The notes under the pieces: generated by a model
Databases searched by the model: none
What the model was told of the DNA's origin: nothing
The model's input: only the letters and a program-made list of their open reading frames with translations
Translations under genes and position numbers: made by a program
Shown: positions 32,123 through 44,309 of the stretch, in pieces
Position numbering within the stretch: the stretch's first letter is position 1
Layout: the number at the start of each line of letters is the position of its first letter
Source of the DNA: Hyphodiscus hymeniophilus
Lineage: Eukaryota; Ascomycota; Leotiomycetes; Helotiales; Hyphodiscaceae
Direction of reading: 5' to 3'
DNA length: 64,000 bases
Assembly: GCA_016508695.1 (NCBI GenBank)
Contig: VNKQ01000012.1
Location: forward strand, 372,001-436,000

Positions 32123-34190
32123 TCATAACCGGCTGCCGTCCCTCTCCCCCAACCCTCCACTCATAAACACTTCTTCCCTCTCTTGCCGTCCAAATAAGAC
32201 CCGTTCCCTCCCACCCCTAGTGCTCCACCACGCCACACAAACAGCACTCCTCTCAACATCCATCTCTCCACTCTCTAATAATTCCCAAAACCTTGCTTTA
32301 CAATGCTCTCTCATACTACGATCCTTAATGACATTCAGTAAATCCGCAGTCAGAGGTAGCCACCACTCCAGAATATTGAGAGGTAGATGCGGCAAGGCAT
32401 CTAGCAGTGTCAGAAGAAGCACGGCCTGCTCTGATAGAGGGGGTTCCTTCTCTTGAAGCTTCGCATCTGCATCGCTTTTTATGGCCAGAGAAGCTGGCAG
32501 TACCACTGTTAGTGCATTGAGTGCGCGATGATGGAGTAATTCAAGGAGCGTCTCCGAAAGCAATGGCTGAGAAGCTGACAATGGTGATGGGGGCGTAGTG
32601 ATCTGCATCAATGCTTTGAACGCAAAGCGGAACTGGCGGGGCTTAAGTTCTTAGGGAAGGAATTGAATAACGATTCCACATAAAAGGGAATCACTTTTGC
32701 CGTCAGATCTGCGTTTTGAGGAGCAGCAAGAACAGCTAGCGTGGCGCTGTGAGCCGCTTCAAATATTTCGAGGAGATGAGCATTGGCGTTTGGATTAAGA
32801 TATGGCGAGGCAGTGGTTATGATAAGGGAGTCGGAATCCGCAGGCGATAGGGCGAGTGTGAAGTGCTCGCTGGTATTTAGATAGAAAAGATCGAGATTGC
32901 GAAGGAGGGGATGAGCTGGAATATGGCCTGCTTGCGACGGGTGTATTTTTCTGAGAAAGTCTCTGGCTTCGAGCGGATATCGAGACAGAATGTCGATGGA
33001 TGTCATATTGACAAATGTATATGCTGAGAAAGCATTGGCACCCAACCGGGAAGAGATGAAGTATAGATGTTGAAGAGTAACAAGGGCATGGGACGCTGTT
33101 GCTGGTGCTAGGACCTTACTCGAAAGGATAGGGTCGATTAAAGTCCTTCCAATAATTGCTCGCAAGACCACTACTACTGCAAACATAGTAGCCTTCAACA
33201 GCTGCCAGAGGGCAGGGAATGTTACTCGAAGAGTCTCAGGTGTAAGGAAGGTGGTTTCCTCCGAAGGATCAACCTCAGATAACTTATTCCGCTGCCATAA
33301 AGTGAACAGGTTCTCAGAGAATGCCGTGAGATGATCTCGAACTTCCAATATTCGTCTGGGATCTCTCAAGTTCTCGACGGCATGAGCTATGAGCCTTGAT
33401 AAGGGGCCCATTGAGGAGACAAATGGCTTCGCGGCTACCCTTTGCAGTTGGACGAAGGAGGAAGAATGAGCTGACCAATCAAACATATTTCCTGTCGTCT
33501 GTTTGACCTCGACATTGATAGGTTCGAGGAAATGCCCGTTCTGATAGCCCTCCCTCGAAATCATAGCTTGAATCATAATCATAACCAGGGCATCATAATT
33601 TAAATCTCTTCGTACACCATCGGACAAGAGCGGAAACGCATGAGTGAGTGCCAGCACCACAGATTCTGGTTCAGTAGATCCACTGTGTCCAAGATGCTCC
33701 AGTGAGAGGTTGGCGGCAGTGACCAAAGCTCCTTCAAGCTTCATTCTTAATCCCCTGGAAAGTCCTTGTCGACCCTGGCCTCCCATTCCCAGTAGTATTC
33801 CTGCGATGACCAGTACATGCCGCCATCTAGGCGATCTCTCATCTGCTCCTTTGATCGCGGCTGTGGCCCATTCATCACAACTCATGCCACCGCCTAGTCT
33901 TGGTTGATACGCATCGTAGGGCTTCTCACGACCCCAAGTTGATATTTTCCAACAGTAATAGCTGCCGTATTGAAAATGCTAATCATCCGTAGACTCGTCT
34001 GCAAGCCATCGATGTGATTCCATATCGCCGGAGCTTGTAGAAGTTGTGATGTGAGAAGAGTGACGTTTAGAGGATTTGATAGAGTTGTGAGTAGAGAAGT
34101 CGTGGAGGATAGAATTTTATCTGTATTGTCGGGTTTTGGGGCTTCTTGAAATGCGCGAAGCACAGTAGTAAGTAGACGATCTGCTGGCAT
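32123..34190 (-). CDS. pex8: Peroxin Pex8 (two apparent frameshifts)
   Basis: Pex8 is an intraperoxisomal peroxin that links the docking and RING import complexes. The coding region lies in three overlapping frames: 34190 to about 33920, about 33930 to 32640, and about 32640 to 32123. It starts MPADRLLTTVLRAFQEAPK and contains family-like segments (IKGADERSPRWRHVLVIAG, SEVDPSEETTFLTPETLR, LPALWQ-type helix). It ends GERDGSRL; the SRL tail is a PTS1-type signal, as expected for Pex8. Near 32640 the frame changes inside CCCC, where one extra C would read NLSPRQFRFAFKAL. Near 33936 one extra G in GGGG would join KYQLG to the downstream frame. An intron cannot be excluded for the second site. The total is about 690 residues. 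Family recall is good but unaligned. Confidence 0.72.
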
Positions 34191-34392
34191 GGTATTTAAT
34201 TATCTGTTGCCTTCATTTCAATGTTGATTGAAGAAGAGAGTTGAATGAATGTTGAGATTCAGGGCGAGTTCAACAGCCGAGGCTCATTTCTCAGCCTTTC
34301 GCGCCGCCGCTACTGTAACCAACCTCCTTCAACTTTGCTAACAATCCACAAGGCTGAGCGCTTACCTCGTTGCAAAATTCTCTCAGTCTAAA
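34191..34392. promoter_or_regulatory. Divergent promoter pex8 / TMEM170-like
   Basis: 202 bp lie between the divergent starts. No motif is assigned. Confidence 0.4.
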
Positions 34393-34951
34393 ATGGCCTT
34401 GAAGTCAGTATTCCAGTCTCATTGAGTAGCATATGCAAATCTAACATGATCCAGCTCGCGCCAGACATCAACGGCGCCCCTCGACTATCAGACGCCAGGC
34501 TTTCCGTCCCTTTACTGGCCATACATGGCGAAACCCGGCGTTGCGAACTACCTCTACTTCACGACTGATATTTGGCGATTCACCTTGTTCTGGACGCTCA
34601 TCATATTTGCGGTGTTCCATGCTGCGGTTGCTGGATTCGCTGTCTTGATGCAGCTTGGGAAAGGGAAGAAGGCTTGGAAATATGTATGGGCTATTCCGAT
34701 AACATACGCCGTGCTTGCAGGAATTGAGGCAGTGATGGCTGGAAGTGTTATTGGGGCGATGTAAGTCTCATTGTTTCATATTTAGATGGGCCCTTCCTGT
34801 ATTTTGTAGCTGATACTGATTTCTCCCTAGCCTCGGGGCCGTATACAACGCCGGATATTTTCGAATGTCAACTTGGATTCCATTTATTTGGTCATTGATA
34901 AATATTCTGGTTCTAATTCTATCTTCTTTCTCTATCCAAGGCGGTCTATGA
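34393..34951 (+). CDS. TMEM170-like integral membrane protein
   Basis: This 145-residue protein resembles the TMEM170 family, which in animals affects ER and nuclear-envelope shape. The model is join(34393..34403,34455..34760,34831..34951). The 11-nt first exon gives MALN, joined to SRQTSTAPLDYQTPGFPS. Three to four hydrophobic helices follow: TDIWRFTLFWTLIIFAVFH, AVAGFAVLMQ, WAIPITYAVLAGIEAVMAG and a C-terminal IPFIWSLINILVLILSSF. The 3' coding end lies 77 bp from the stop codon of the convergent acetyltransferase gene. Function in fungi is inferred only from the family. Confidence 0.78.
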
Positions 34952-35027
34952 TGGATGCAGATCGACACCAATATCCAAAACACCGAGCGCGTTCACCACA
35001 ACTCTCTTCGTACCAATCCCTTCGAAC

Positions 35028-36119
35028 CTACTTTGTAGTCGACAAATTTGGATCTGGCTCCTTAGGCTCTATCTTTCGAATAAACCTGGCCGGATTGCCC
35101 GCCACACAGGTAAATTCCGGAACGTCTTTAGTTACCACGGACCCAGCTCCAACCGTACACCCTCTACCAATAGTGACACCTGGACAGACAATAACGCCGC
35201 CACCCAACCAGCAATCCTCTCCTATCATGATTGGAGCACCAAGCTCTAATACCAGATGTCAACAAGTATCTCTAAGGTGTAAAGGTCCTGGCCATACCTG
35301 GTCCTTGAATTCCGTTTCTGAGGAAGGGGTCGAGAGGATGAGTTGCACTATAGAAAGAGCAATTCGGACCGATGAGGGTTCTTGCTCCTATCGTAATGAT
35401 ACAAGTATCAAGAAAAGTGCAATTGAAGTTCTGTATCCCTTGTATTCAGTAATTGCCTGATGGGGTAACATTGGGCACTACAAGCACGTCTCAAGATATA
35501 GTTGAGCAATTTCTGAACATGTCTCGAAAGAGTGAAGCTTCCGAGAGATCCATGATAGGCGAGTCTATACCAAGAAAGACCCACCACGTAAACAGCTTTG
35601 CCAATTCTCAAGTTTGTTCCATAATCGACCTTGATTGGTCCGTCGATATACGCTTCATCTTGGAGAAGGATGGCGTCTTCTTCCTCTGAAGCACCAGCTG
35701 CAGGGATTGGACTCTTGTCATCTATGATGCTGAACGATGGATCAGCCTCGAGCACAGTCCGATTGCAAAGAATATAAGCAATAGTAACAGAGGCAGGAAG
35801 ACTTTCAAGCTCATTCTTGAGGGGCCCACTCACTCTCTCCATAGCTCAACAAGTTTTCTTCTGGGAGCTTCCCCGGCTTGATTAAAGCGATGGCATGCAT
35901 GGTGCTGGCAGTCTGGGAGTCAGTGACTGCTTTATAGGTACGTAGGGGCTAGAAACATATTTTAGGAAGAACGCTCCCAAAATGCTTCAAGTAGGAAATA
36001 TTGGATTCCCAAATACTGACGCATCGATTGCGTTTCGCTATCAAATTGGGAACAAATGCGTGATAAAGTTCACCCCGAACCATCCGAGCCTCATTTTCAG
36101 CCTCGTTTATATGCTCCAT
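35028..36119 (-). CDS. Maltose/galactoside-type O-acetyltransferase
   Basis: This hexapeptide-repeat sugar acetyltransferase (LacA/Maa type) transfers acetyl from acetyl-CoA to a sugar hydroxyl. The model is complement(join(35028..35245,35298..35430,35585..35729,35834..35912,36017..36119)), 225 residues. The N-terminal Mac domain is MVRGELYHAFVPNLIAKRNR. The left-handed beta-helix contains DYGTNLRIGKAVYV, NFNCTFLDTCIITIG, the catalytic-His loop FYSATHPLDPFLRNG, IMIGEDCWLGGGVIVCPGV and TVGAGSVVTKDVP. It ends AGNPARFIRKIE plus a short tail. Four introns were placed by restoring this pattern. The ATG at 36119 is the first usable Met. The sugar substrate is unknown. Confidence 0.9.
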
Positions 36120-36419
36120 GATGCTGTGTAACAAAACTTTCTGCGTGCCATGACGAGGTTGGGCAGCCTTCCTGCGGTGGGCTTATGGCTTACTCAGCTA
36201 GAAAGCGGTCGAGCGTGCGAGTTCAGTTTAGCTTCCATTTTCTGCCCGGGCTAGTCGACAAGGCAATCAGCAGCCTCGCATGGCTCGCTTCTGATCTCAA
36301 AGAGAACCATGTAGCCATCTTCATATTGTCCAGCCAGCGGTAAAGCGTTTCTCCTACTGCAGCAGATAAGTCTTTGTACACAGCGTTTCTACAATGAGAA
36401 TCATACTCCTTAAATAACC

Positions 36420-37352
36420 ATGGATTCCTCCAACAACTCTGGCAATGGGACAGCTCATCAACCCTCTCAAAACGATCAAAATACCTCGTTCTCACCATCT
36501 CGAAATCGCAGAACAAACCCCTTCGACTTGATAAACAGCGGAGGAATCGGCCATCGCCCAGCTGCCAACATGTCTTCTTCGCCACGGGAAAGAGATTCGG
36601 GAAATACCATCCCCGCTGCGCATGATCTCTACGACAAACAATACCTCCCCTCCCAACCCAAATCTCTTTCTGGAATAGCAGCTCGCTCCTTCCTCCTTGG
36701 CATATCTCTCGCTGCTACCAGCACCTTAACGATTTATCTCCTCCAACCCAGCACCTACACACCCCTCTGGCGCGCCCCCTTCTTCATCGCAGTTCTCTCC
36801 CTCTTTCACTACCTCGAGTTCTGGACGACCGCAGCCTACAACACGCGCGAGGCGAAAATATCCTCCTTCTTGCTCTCCTCAAACGGACTTGCCTATCAGG
36901 GAGCCCATACGTTCGCCCTCCTCGAGCTCCTCCTAGAATATTATTTCTTCCCAGGTCGAGACTGGCTGCCGTCCTACCTCTCCCTACCACTCCTCTCCAC
37001 CGGCCTCACCCTCGTACTCATCGGACAAATCATCCGCTCCATAGCTATGCGAGCAGCAGGTACGAATTTCAACCATATCGTGCAATCCACGAAACGGTCC
37101 ACGCACACTTTGGTCAGTACGGGAATCTACAGATACCTGCGGCACCCGTCATATTTCGGGTTCTTCTGGTGGGCATTAGGAACGCAATTGGTGCTGGGGA
37201 ACGTAGCCGGGTTCCTGCTGTACTGGGCGGCATTGTATAGATTCTTTAGCAAGAGAATCGCCGGTGAGGAAGAGTATCTTGTGGGGTTCTTTGAAGAGGA
37301 TTATGTAAGATTTAGGGAGAGGACCGGAGTGTGGATTCCATTCATTCGATGA
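36420..37352 (+). CDS. ste14: Isoprenylcysteine carboxyl methyltransferase (Ste14/ICMT)
   Basis: This ER membrane methyltransferase completes CaaX processing of Ras, Rho and pheromone precursors. It is an intronless 310-residue protein. A low-complexity N-terminus of about 85 residues precedes membrane helices (ARSFLLGISLAATSTLTIYL, FFIAVLSLFHYLEFW). The conserved C-terminal half carries NFNHIVQSTKRSTHTLVSTG, then GIYRYLRHPSYFGFFWWALG, ALYRFFSKRIAGEEEYL and FFEEDYVRFRERTGVWIP. The SAM/substrate-binding RHPxYxGFF and EE..L motifs are intact. The N-terminal extension is typical of filamentous fungi. Confidence 0.93.
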   Translation: MDSSNNSGNGTAHQPSQNDQNTSFSPSRNRRTNPFDLINSGGIGHRPAANMSSSPRERDSGNTIPAAHDLYDKQYLPSQPKSLSGIAARSFLLGISLAATSTLTIYLLQPSTYTPLWRAPFFIAVLSLFHYLEFWTTAAYNTREAKISSFLLSSNGLAYQGAHTFALLELLLEYYFFPGRDWLPSYLSLPLLSTGLTLVLIGQIIRSIAMRAAGTNFNHIVQSTKRSTHTLVSTGIYRYLRHPSYFGFFWWALGTQLVLGNVAGFLLYWAALYRFFSKRIAGEEEYLVGFFEEDYVRFRERTGVWIPFIR

Positions 37353-38084
37353 TGTACTGTGGTCGGATACAGACGTAGGTAGATATCTAATCGGGCATTG
37401 GGATGCGCATGTTTTCGTTATAGCGAAGGCGTTGAGGGATTGCTTTGTACATGTCCGGAGTTGGCAGATGCTAAACGTTGTTTTGGCATGTCTCGTAGTT
37501 TCGCATTCAGGTCACTACAATGTCCACTAATTCTCTAACAATCGAATAAGTATATAAGCAGTAATCTAAGATCCAAGCTCCATTCATTCTACCAAACTTC
37601 TATCATGCCTCCCCTAATATCCATCCGAACATCACAAGTGTGACAGGCTAGTCCAAAGATACCGGACAGGTGATTAACATCCCCTCACTGCTCACATTGA
37701 TAGCACTTGACACTAGCGAGGGAACATAGATGTAAGAATGCGAGGCTTCAACCGTCTGCGTTTTCTCGCTCTGTCCGAATCGTCCAGATTTCTAAGCATT
37801 GAGATGCAATCACATCGAATCAATCTCGCCAAAAAGGAGGGACAGGGGCCAAACATCAAGGGCAAAACCTCAAGAATGAATAATTCCTGTTCATTTCCCC
37901 GTATGTAACAGACGACCAAGTAGACGAATAATCAAATATAATGCCTTATGCCATGGTGAAGATTATCCACCACTAAAATATGCAAACTCCCGGAATGTAT
38001 CTGATAGGCGCCTTCAATGCAATGCTGCTATCTATGCCCACGCCAAAAAAAATGCTGCTCGTTCACATGCTTGCGCCATCTTAC
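37353..38084. other. Convergent intergenic region
   Basis: 732 bp form the 3' flank of ste14 (+) and of the CLC gene (-). No motif or gene is seen. Confidence 0.4.
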
Positions 38085-41000
38085 TCACAAATGCCCTTCC
38101 TTTTCCTCTAGTTCCCGCATGTACTTTACGAACGTCTTCTTATGCGTCTGTCAATTACGTTAGCTCTTATGCTCAAGAGAATGAGGAAATGCCATCTGAG
38201 ACAGGCAAGGCGGCGCAAGGGACAAGACTTACCAATCCAGCAAAACGTCCCTCCTTCGTGACACATACGTATCTTAGCCCGAGCTTGACAAAGCATTCAT
38301 ACACCAAATCCATCGGCGATCGAATATCCAAGGCCATCGGAGCCTACTTCCATCAGCTATTTATTTTTCGGGAAAGTGACAAGAACTTACTGGATCAATG
38401 TAAGTGGTAAAATCCGTCGGATCATCAGCCTCATCATCGCTAGCATCAAAACTATCAACGGTGGTCATCAAACACAGACTGCACTCCTCATCTTCCAGGT
38501 TATCTAAAGCAAACTCTAGATCTGGAGCCGGGATAAGGCCAACTAGGACTTCATCTCTGATAATCGGCAGGCCGCTGTCAATTTCTCCTGCTCGGTGCAA
38601 GTGCTCGAGCTTTTCCCGAAGGGACGTAGCAGCAACGAGAGGTGAGGCTGAGATATCGATTATGCGCTCTCGGCGGAGGCGTGGGACAATATCGGCTAGG
38701 TTGGAAGTGAATACCGGTTTATGCTTGTTGTTTAGGAAGGGATAAGAATTGAGGTTGGTCAAGAGGTCCTACATTTCTTTAGCTGTGATGATTGATGATC
38801 GGTAATGGAACCTACGTAGATACTGAGAGGCTCCATGAAGTCCGCTGTCCACTTTGACACAAGGATTGCCAGAGAAAATGGAAGAACATAGTCAAGACTT
38901 CCTGTCAGCTCGAAGAGAATGACTGCCAATGTCACAGACAATCGTGTTACACCACACATCGTTGAACCGGCAGCAATGAGAGCGTATACACCAGGAGTGA
39001 TGCATGAGCCAGGAGCTGCACTTGCACAATCTCCAAATATACCAGTATGCGGGAATCGAAGGACAAGCCATTGGATGAAGTGACCGATTGCTCGTCCTCC
39101 TAGACCACCAACCACCATGGACGGAACGTAGATACCTGCAGGCACTTTCTGGGTAGGAGGTTAGCATTCGATAAGGCCAAGCTCAGTCAGGGTTAGAAAT
39201 GCTTACTATGCCGAAAGTGATGATCGTTAGGACTCCCTTCACCAAAAAGGCAGCAGTAAGTTGCCCAATGACTGGGAGAATATCATCAATATCGGTTGGA
39301 CACAGCCCGTGTTCGTCCGCCTTGTCAATATCACAAGGACTAGCAAGGTTGAAGAGCAGCTTCGCAACCGGAAGCTTGGTAAATGGATTCCAGAAACTGA
39401 CCAATCCCGTGATCAAAGCTACGAGCATGACCTCCGTGATGGGGTATTTCTTGAAAACGGGTATTTTTCTGAATGACTGAGCCCACTTCTTTGATGCTTT
39501 GATGAATATGGCACCAGTCGCACCACCAAATATACCGACTATGATGAATGCAACAAGCTCGACAAAATGCCAGTCTCTATGATACCGAACCTCGAACATG
39601 ACGATTTTGCCGTTCCCATAAGGATTGAGAAACTTGAGAGTGAGAGCTGCACATATGCAACAGAAAAAAGTTCTAAAAAGCGTTTTCGCGGGAAAGAAGT
39701 ATGCAACTTCTTCGAGTGAGAAAAGAACACCACCAATGGGAGCTCCAAAGGCGACTGCTACTCCAGCTGCAGCGGCCGCGGACAACACCTCTCTACGCTT
39801 TCCATCATTGTGATCGTATTTGGTGAAAAGACGACATGCGATGTTACCCACGCAAGTTGCAATATGAACGAATGGGCCTTCTTTGCCTAAACTTAGTCCC
39901 GAAGCAACACTCAAAATTAGAGCAAATGTCTTGACAACAAGGGTTTTCACACCAAGAAAGCCGTGGAGAACGAAGCCACTTAAAATGACTCGAACCTCTG
40001 CAACGCCAGAGCCAGCAGCCGAATAGTAAATCATAGGGCCTGCAAGGTCCACCTCTTCGTTATGCTTCGGGCTCTGTGTTCCGTCCGCGGATTGGGAAGG
40101 CAGCCGGGCCAAAGCACCAAGGTTCTCATCGAGAGTAGAGATGTGGTACGTTGAGGGAACGATGGTTTTTGAAGTGAGTGTCAATAGACACGATAGAGTC
40201 GCAAATAGTATTACCAGGCATACGAAGATGCTGAACTCAACCACCTGCTCACTCACATGGGGAATGCGGACATAATTCGACCAGGCCTTCCATGCTGGAC
40301 AACGACCTCCCTTGGGGCAACATCTCTATTTTTAAATTAGTGTATACTATCATTCGTGTGCAGACTTTGGGTAGAAGAGGTCGGGTTGTTTGTGACACTG
40401 TATAGAGTCCAGCAGCAACCAAGATGGCTTCCTAAGTGATGAAGAACTTCTCCATAAGGCTGAGGTTGAAAACCAGGGAAAGAGGACCAGACACGGTTTT
40501 TGATTATCGTGATCCAGTGCAGAGCAAGAACGTAAAACGGAACAGAACATACCTTCTCGCTCAGCAACCACCCATTTTGACAATATCCATCCTTCCAATC
40601 GAAAAAGGGAGCCTCCGAGACATCTACCATGTATGCCACAGCGGCCGTCATGAAGCCCACCAGCGCACTGAGAATCCAGCCTTGTGTGCCATCAAAGAAA
40701 GCCTGTACTCGACCTCGAATGTCCTTTCTACTTCGAAGAGCCTTGAGTCGATATGCATCGGCAATACTGTCGTGTACCCAATCCGTGGAGGTAAATTGAT
40801 CGTACCACACTCGTTCTTCGGGGCCAAAAGAGTCTTTGGATCCTCGCATGTCCTCCTTGTAGGCATATCGATCTTTGGTCAAGGCGCTAACTAGACGTGT
40901 GCTCCAGGAGCCGGCGCGGCTGTGGTGCCGGGCATTTCGAAAACTACCTGTAAAGATTTAGTCTGGCACCGGATTCAGGGGAATATATGAATCGAAGAGC

Positions 41001-41334
41001 ATACCAGATCTGCTGTGATTTCTGCTGAGTCGGAGCCTGTCATTGCTATTTATCTCGTTGGGAGTTGTAGGCTGGAATGAGATTAGCATTGCGATACCCT
41101 GGGCATCAACAAGGCACGACAGACTTGAAGACGTATCTGAGATCTGCGCGTCGTCCCATTTGTATTCTGTAGCAGAGGCGAATTCTCCGTCACAGAAACA
41201 TTACTCGTGGTCCGGTAGAAGGGCGCTCTTCTTTGGGTCGGGGAAGGGGGGTTGGAGAACGAATCCTCTGAGTCTGGCGGTCCGATGCCTAGAGAAAGAT
41301 CGGGATTCCAGTGTCTCCTTGGTTCCATCGGCAT
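38085..41334 (-). CDS. CLC chloride channel/transporter
   Basis: This CLC-family protein is of the endosomal/vacuolar Gef1 or CLC-3 type. The model is complement(join(38085..38147,38233..38343,38391..38768,38816..39148,39207..40325,40553..40947,41005..41071,41125..41334)), 891 residues. The N-terminus carries an acidic/Leu-type stretch (TENSPLLQN), a possible sorting signal. CLC signatures are GSGVAEVRVILSGF, GLSLGKEGPFVH (gating Glu present, as in exchangers), AAGVAVAFGAPIGGVLFSLEE and KVPAGIYVPSM. Two C-terminal CBS domains follow (LADIVPRLRRERIIDIS; ALDIRSPMDLVYECFVKLG). Eight exons were joined by restoring family sequence. The first intron uses a weak GTCTGT donor and the third is 227 nt. 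Expected role: acidification and anion handling of internal compartments. Confidence 0.9.
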
Positions 41335-42089
41335 GGTGAAATGGCCATCTCAGGGCGGTATCTAAGTACGAAGAGACCTGTCGCGATGCACAAAGACCTG
41401 GGGGAGTTTGCACAAAGATGGGGAGGGAAGGTAAAGTTTACTTATGGTACGAAGGCAAGCTCGCACATTCACATGGCCACGGGGCTGGACACGAGGGCGG
41501 AAGGAGCGTCTGAAGGCACGAGTAGGGCATCCACGAGGTTCTGTCTTAAAATTCGGGTTGAACCAGCCCATTTATTGCCTTTTAAGATACAAGCTGACTC
41601 CAAGAGGTGTCCTGGCAGCAGTGGCAGTTCTGTAGTAATCAAATCAAATATGGTCACACGAGTTGAAGTCCCAATAGTTCCACGCAACCACCAGAACCGC
41701 ATCAAAGATCAGCCGTTAGGAGCACAACACCTACCAGTGACAAGCACATGGTGATGTGTAGTACGACATCTTCATGAGACGTCCCATGCATCTCTTTTGC
41801 CTGCTCGTAGGCTTCTGAGCCCTTCCTTCCAACAGTCTTCAACAGCTATCCTGAGCTTTATATATCTACTAAATCCGTCGGCCGCAATAAGCAAATACAG
41901 GGTCCTGTGTGCGGATGACCTCCTACACAACCCTGAAAGAAAGTGTGCCATATGCCGACCCCAGTCAACAGCAACGCCACCAGATGCACGACAGCGGTTA
42001 GGAGACCGGAGGGACCGCGGCAAAAACATCTAAAAATCCGCAGATTGCGGTCCGATTCGTTTGTTGTCGTGTTGTCTAATTGAGTCCTG
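41335..42089. promoter_or_regulatory. Divergent promoter CLC / GDSL esterase
   Basis: 755 bp lie between divergent starts. Short open frames on both strands overlap and carry no motifs. Confidence 0.4.
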
Positions 42090-43252
42090 ATGATGGATAT
42101 AACTAGGAGAACTCCTCAATTTATCCTCCTTGGAGATAGTCTTATTCAATACACTGTAAGTCAGTTCTAATATCTCACATGTAATTGTCCTGGAGTCTAT
42201 ATTATCAAATTCAGGTCGCACTCACGTAAAGACTTCGACACATCGAATTCTCTCAACATTTCTGTCTCTATTCAAAGGGATCGTATGCCTTTTCCCATGT
42301 CAAATTTCATTATTCAAGACGGTCAACATCTCTTAAGGGCTCTCATACAGTTTTGAATTATTCACTCAAGTGGTTGAGATTCTAGAAGGCATTGCTACAA
42401 GACGGAGTGTTGGGGAGAAGGGAGTGATTACTAACATTGACTTAGAGCTATCTTACCAATGGTGGTTACCAGTTCGGATCTGGACTTGCTGAGCGTGAGT
42501 AGTCCGTGCCAGGTTGTTATTATCTTCAGAGGTTGATATCTACAGGATGTATCCGACGTTTCGATGTCGTCAACAGAGGCTATTCAGGCTACAACTCGTC
42601 TCAGATCTTGAAGATACTTGAGCACCTTATCCCATCTCCTTCGTGCGTCGCAGTGGAGTTTCTGGTATGGTATCAAACTCAGTCACTTTGGTTCTCATAA
42701 TGTGCTCACAGTGTCAAGCTCATCCTTCTCGGGTCCAATGACGCTTGCCTTCCGTTTACTCAACCTCCACAACACGTCCCGCTCCAGCAGTACAAAGAGA
42801 ACATCAAGAAAATCCTCACCCACCCATGTGTCGCTGCTCACAATCCCACTATTCTTCTTGTCACGCCTCCACCTATCAACGAAGTTCATCTCGAGGTCGA
42901 AGATCTCAAGAAAGGACATCCAGCTCTGACCCGCCATCAATCAGTGACTTCCCAATACGCCGAAGCTATTCGAGAGCTTGCAGCGGAATTCAAGGACCAG
43001 AAGCTGCTTCTCGTTGATCTATCGGTCGCCATGATGAAGAAGGCAGGTAGATTGACGCCTGATTTCGTCGAGGGAGGAGCTTTGCTGGGGTCAAAAGCGG
43101 CAGGTGATAGCCCTGGATTGCGAAGCTTGTTAGTCGACGGTCTTCACCTGACAGGCGATGGCTATGCGCTCTTTCTAGAAGAGGTTATGGTATTGGTTGC
43201 AGATAGGATGGCAGAGAGACATGCTGATTCTAAGCCATGGGTTTTCCCGTAA
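42090..43252 (+). CDS. GDSL/SGNH esterase (isoamyl acetate hydrolase type)
   Basis: This serine esterase of the SGNH family is closest in pattern to yeast Iah1. The model is join(42090..42155,42446..42494,42546..42642,42712..43252), 250 residues. Block I is FILLGDSLIQYT (catalytic Ser17), block II RRFDVVNRGYSGYNSSQ, block III LILLGSNDAC, and block V VDGLHLTGDGYALF with the Asp/His pair. There is no signal peptide, so it is probably intracellular. Intron 1 is 290 nt, but its TACTAAC branch and CTTAG acceptor are good, and the join gives QYTSYLTNGGYQFGSG. The donor of intron 3 (GTGCGT) was chosen to give IPSPSVKLILLG. Confidence 0.87.
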
Positions 43253-44309
43253 GTTGAAATTGATTGAGAGCAATGGCACAGCTGACACTATCAGACATTG
43301 GTCCTCTGCTCCGCGGGCCAACTAATTTGGCAACCCGTAGCATGCGGGATATTTGCAATGTGAAGGCTTGTGGCATAGCGGTCCAGAAGTTGGCACTTTC
43401 TAAGAGTCATGCCTCTGCAACCATTTTTGGAAACAATGACCCTTCGATGCAAAAGTACGTCTACAGTTGTACAAGTCATCAGAAGTTTGGAATCGAAAGA
43501 CGTTTCAATAGCCCCTGCCCCTAAATGGACATTGACCGATATCAACATCCCTGTCAACTTAAATAATCCGGGGTCTAGCCTTTTATGACGCTGAAGACAA
43601 CGAATCCACGATAGATCAACCTACAACTACCCATCTCATTCGATTGCTTCAAGCCAGCTTCTGAAATCCAAGTCCCATATACCTCCAACCTCTGTTGTCC
43701 TCTACAACCGGATTTCGAATCTTGTACTCTCCTGACTGACTGACTTACCTAATCTCCATCTATCTCCATCTCCAAACGAAATCCGCCCTTGACGACTCAT
43801 CCAACCACCACCATCAGCCGTTGATCCTCAGCAATCAAGAAGAAAGCAGGCCTCCTGAATATCAAACGCTAGTATCTGCCTAATTTCATATCTAAGCTTG
43901 GATCGAGCAGTCAAGACCACTCCAACCCATACCTTCGGTGCATATTCTAGACATCTCGCTCTGCCTAGATTTCTACAAAAGGACATACGAAATTCAACCT
44001 AGCCTGCCTACAATACAACGGCTCGGTGACAACCCGAAGCTTATACGTGACCGAAGGTCCTTGGTGAATGCGGCGGGGGAGGTGGAAATCGCGATCTCGT
44101 TAGGGAGCCAAGTATTCTGGGCCTGTGCCAGACAGATACAACCCTCCCCACTGTTGCACTTCGTGCTGCTCTCTGGAGGTGTGTACTACAACGTTCTCCG
44201 ACTGCGTAGTCTTATGGTACTTTGTATCAAGGAAGGACTTTCTGAGCTCAACTCCTCATCTTAGCTACCAACACTTGGTTGTGGACTGAGAACCTGTCGA
44301 GGTCTTGGC
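43253..44309. other. Intergenic region and CT-rich leader
   Basis: About 1 kb is without a recognisable gene. A pyrimidine-rich (ATCTCCATCT) tract near 43753-43776 probably belongs to the promoter or 5' UTR of the next gene. Confidence 0.4.

Noticed and set aside
40326..40552. Open continuation of the CLC frame through the 227-nt intron
   Set aside because: It runs into a stop before the next conserved segment, while splicing to 40325 gives the expected SEKRCCPKGGRCP.
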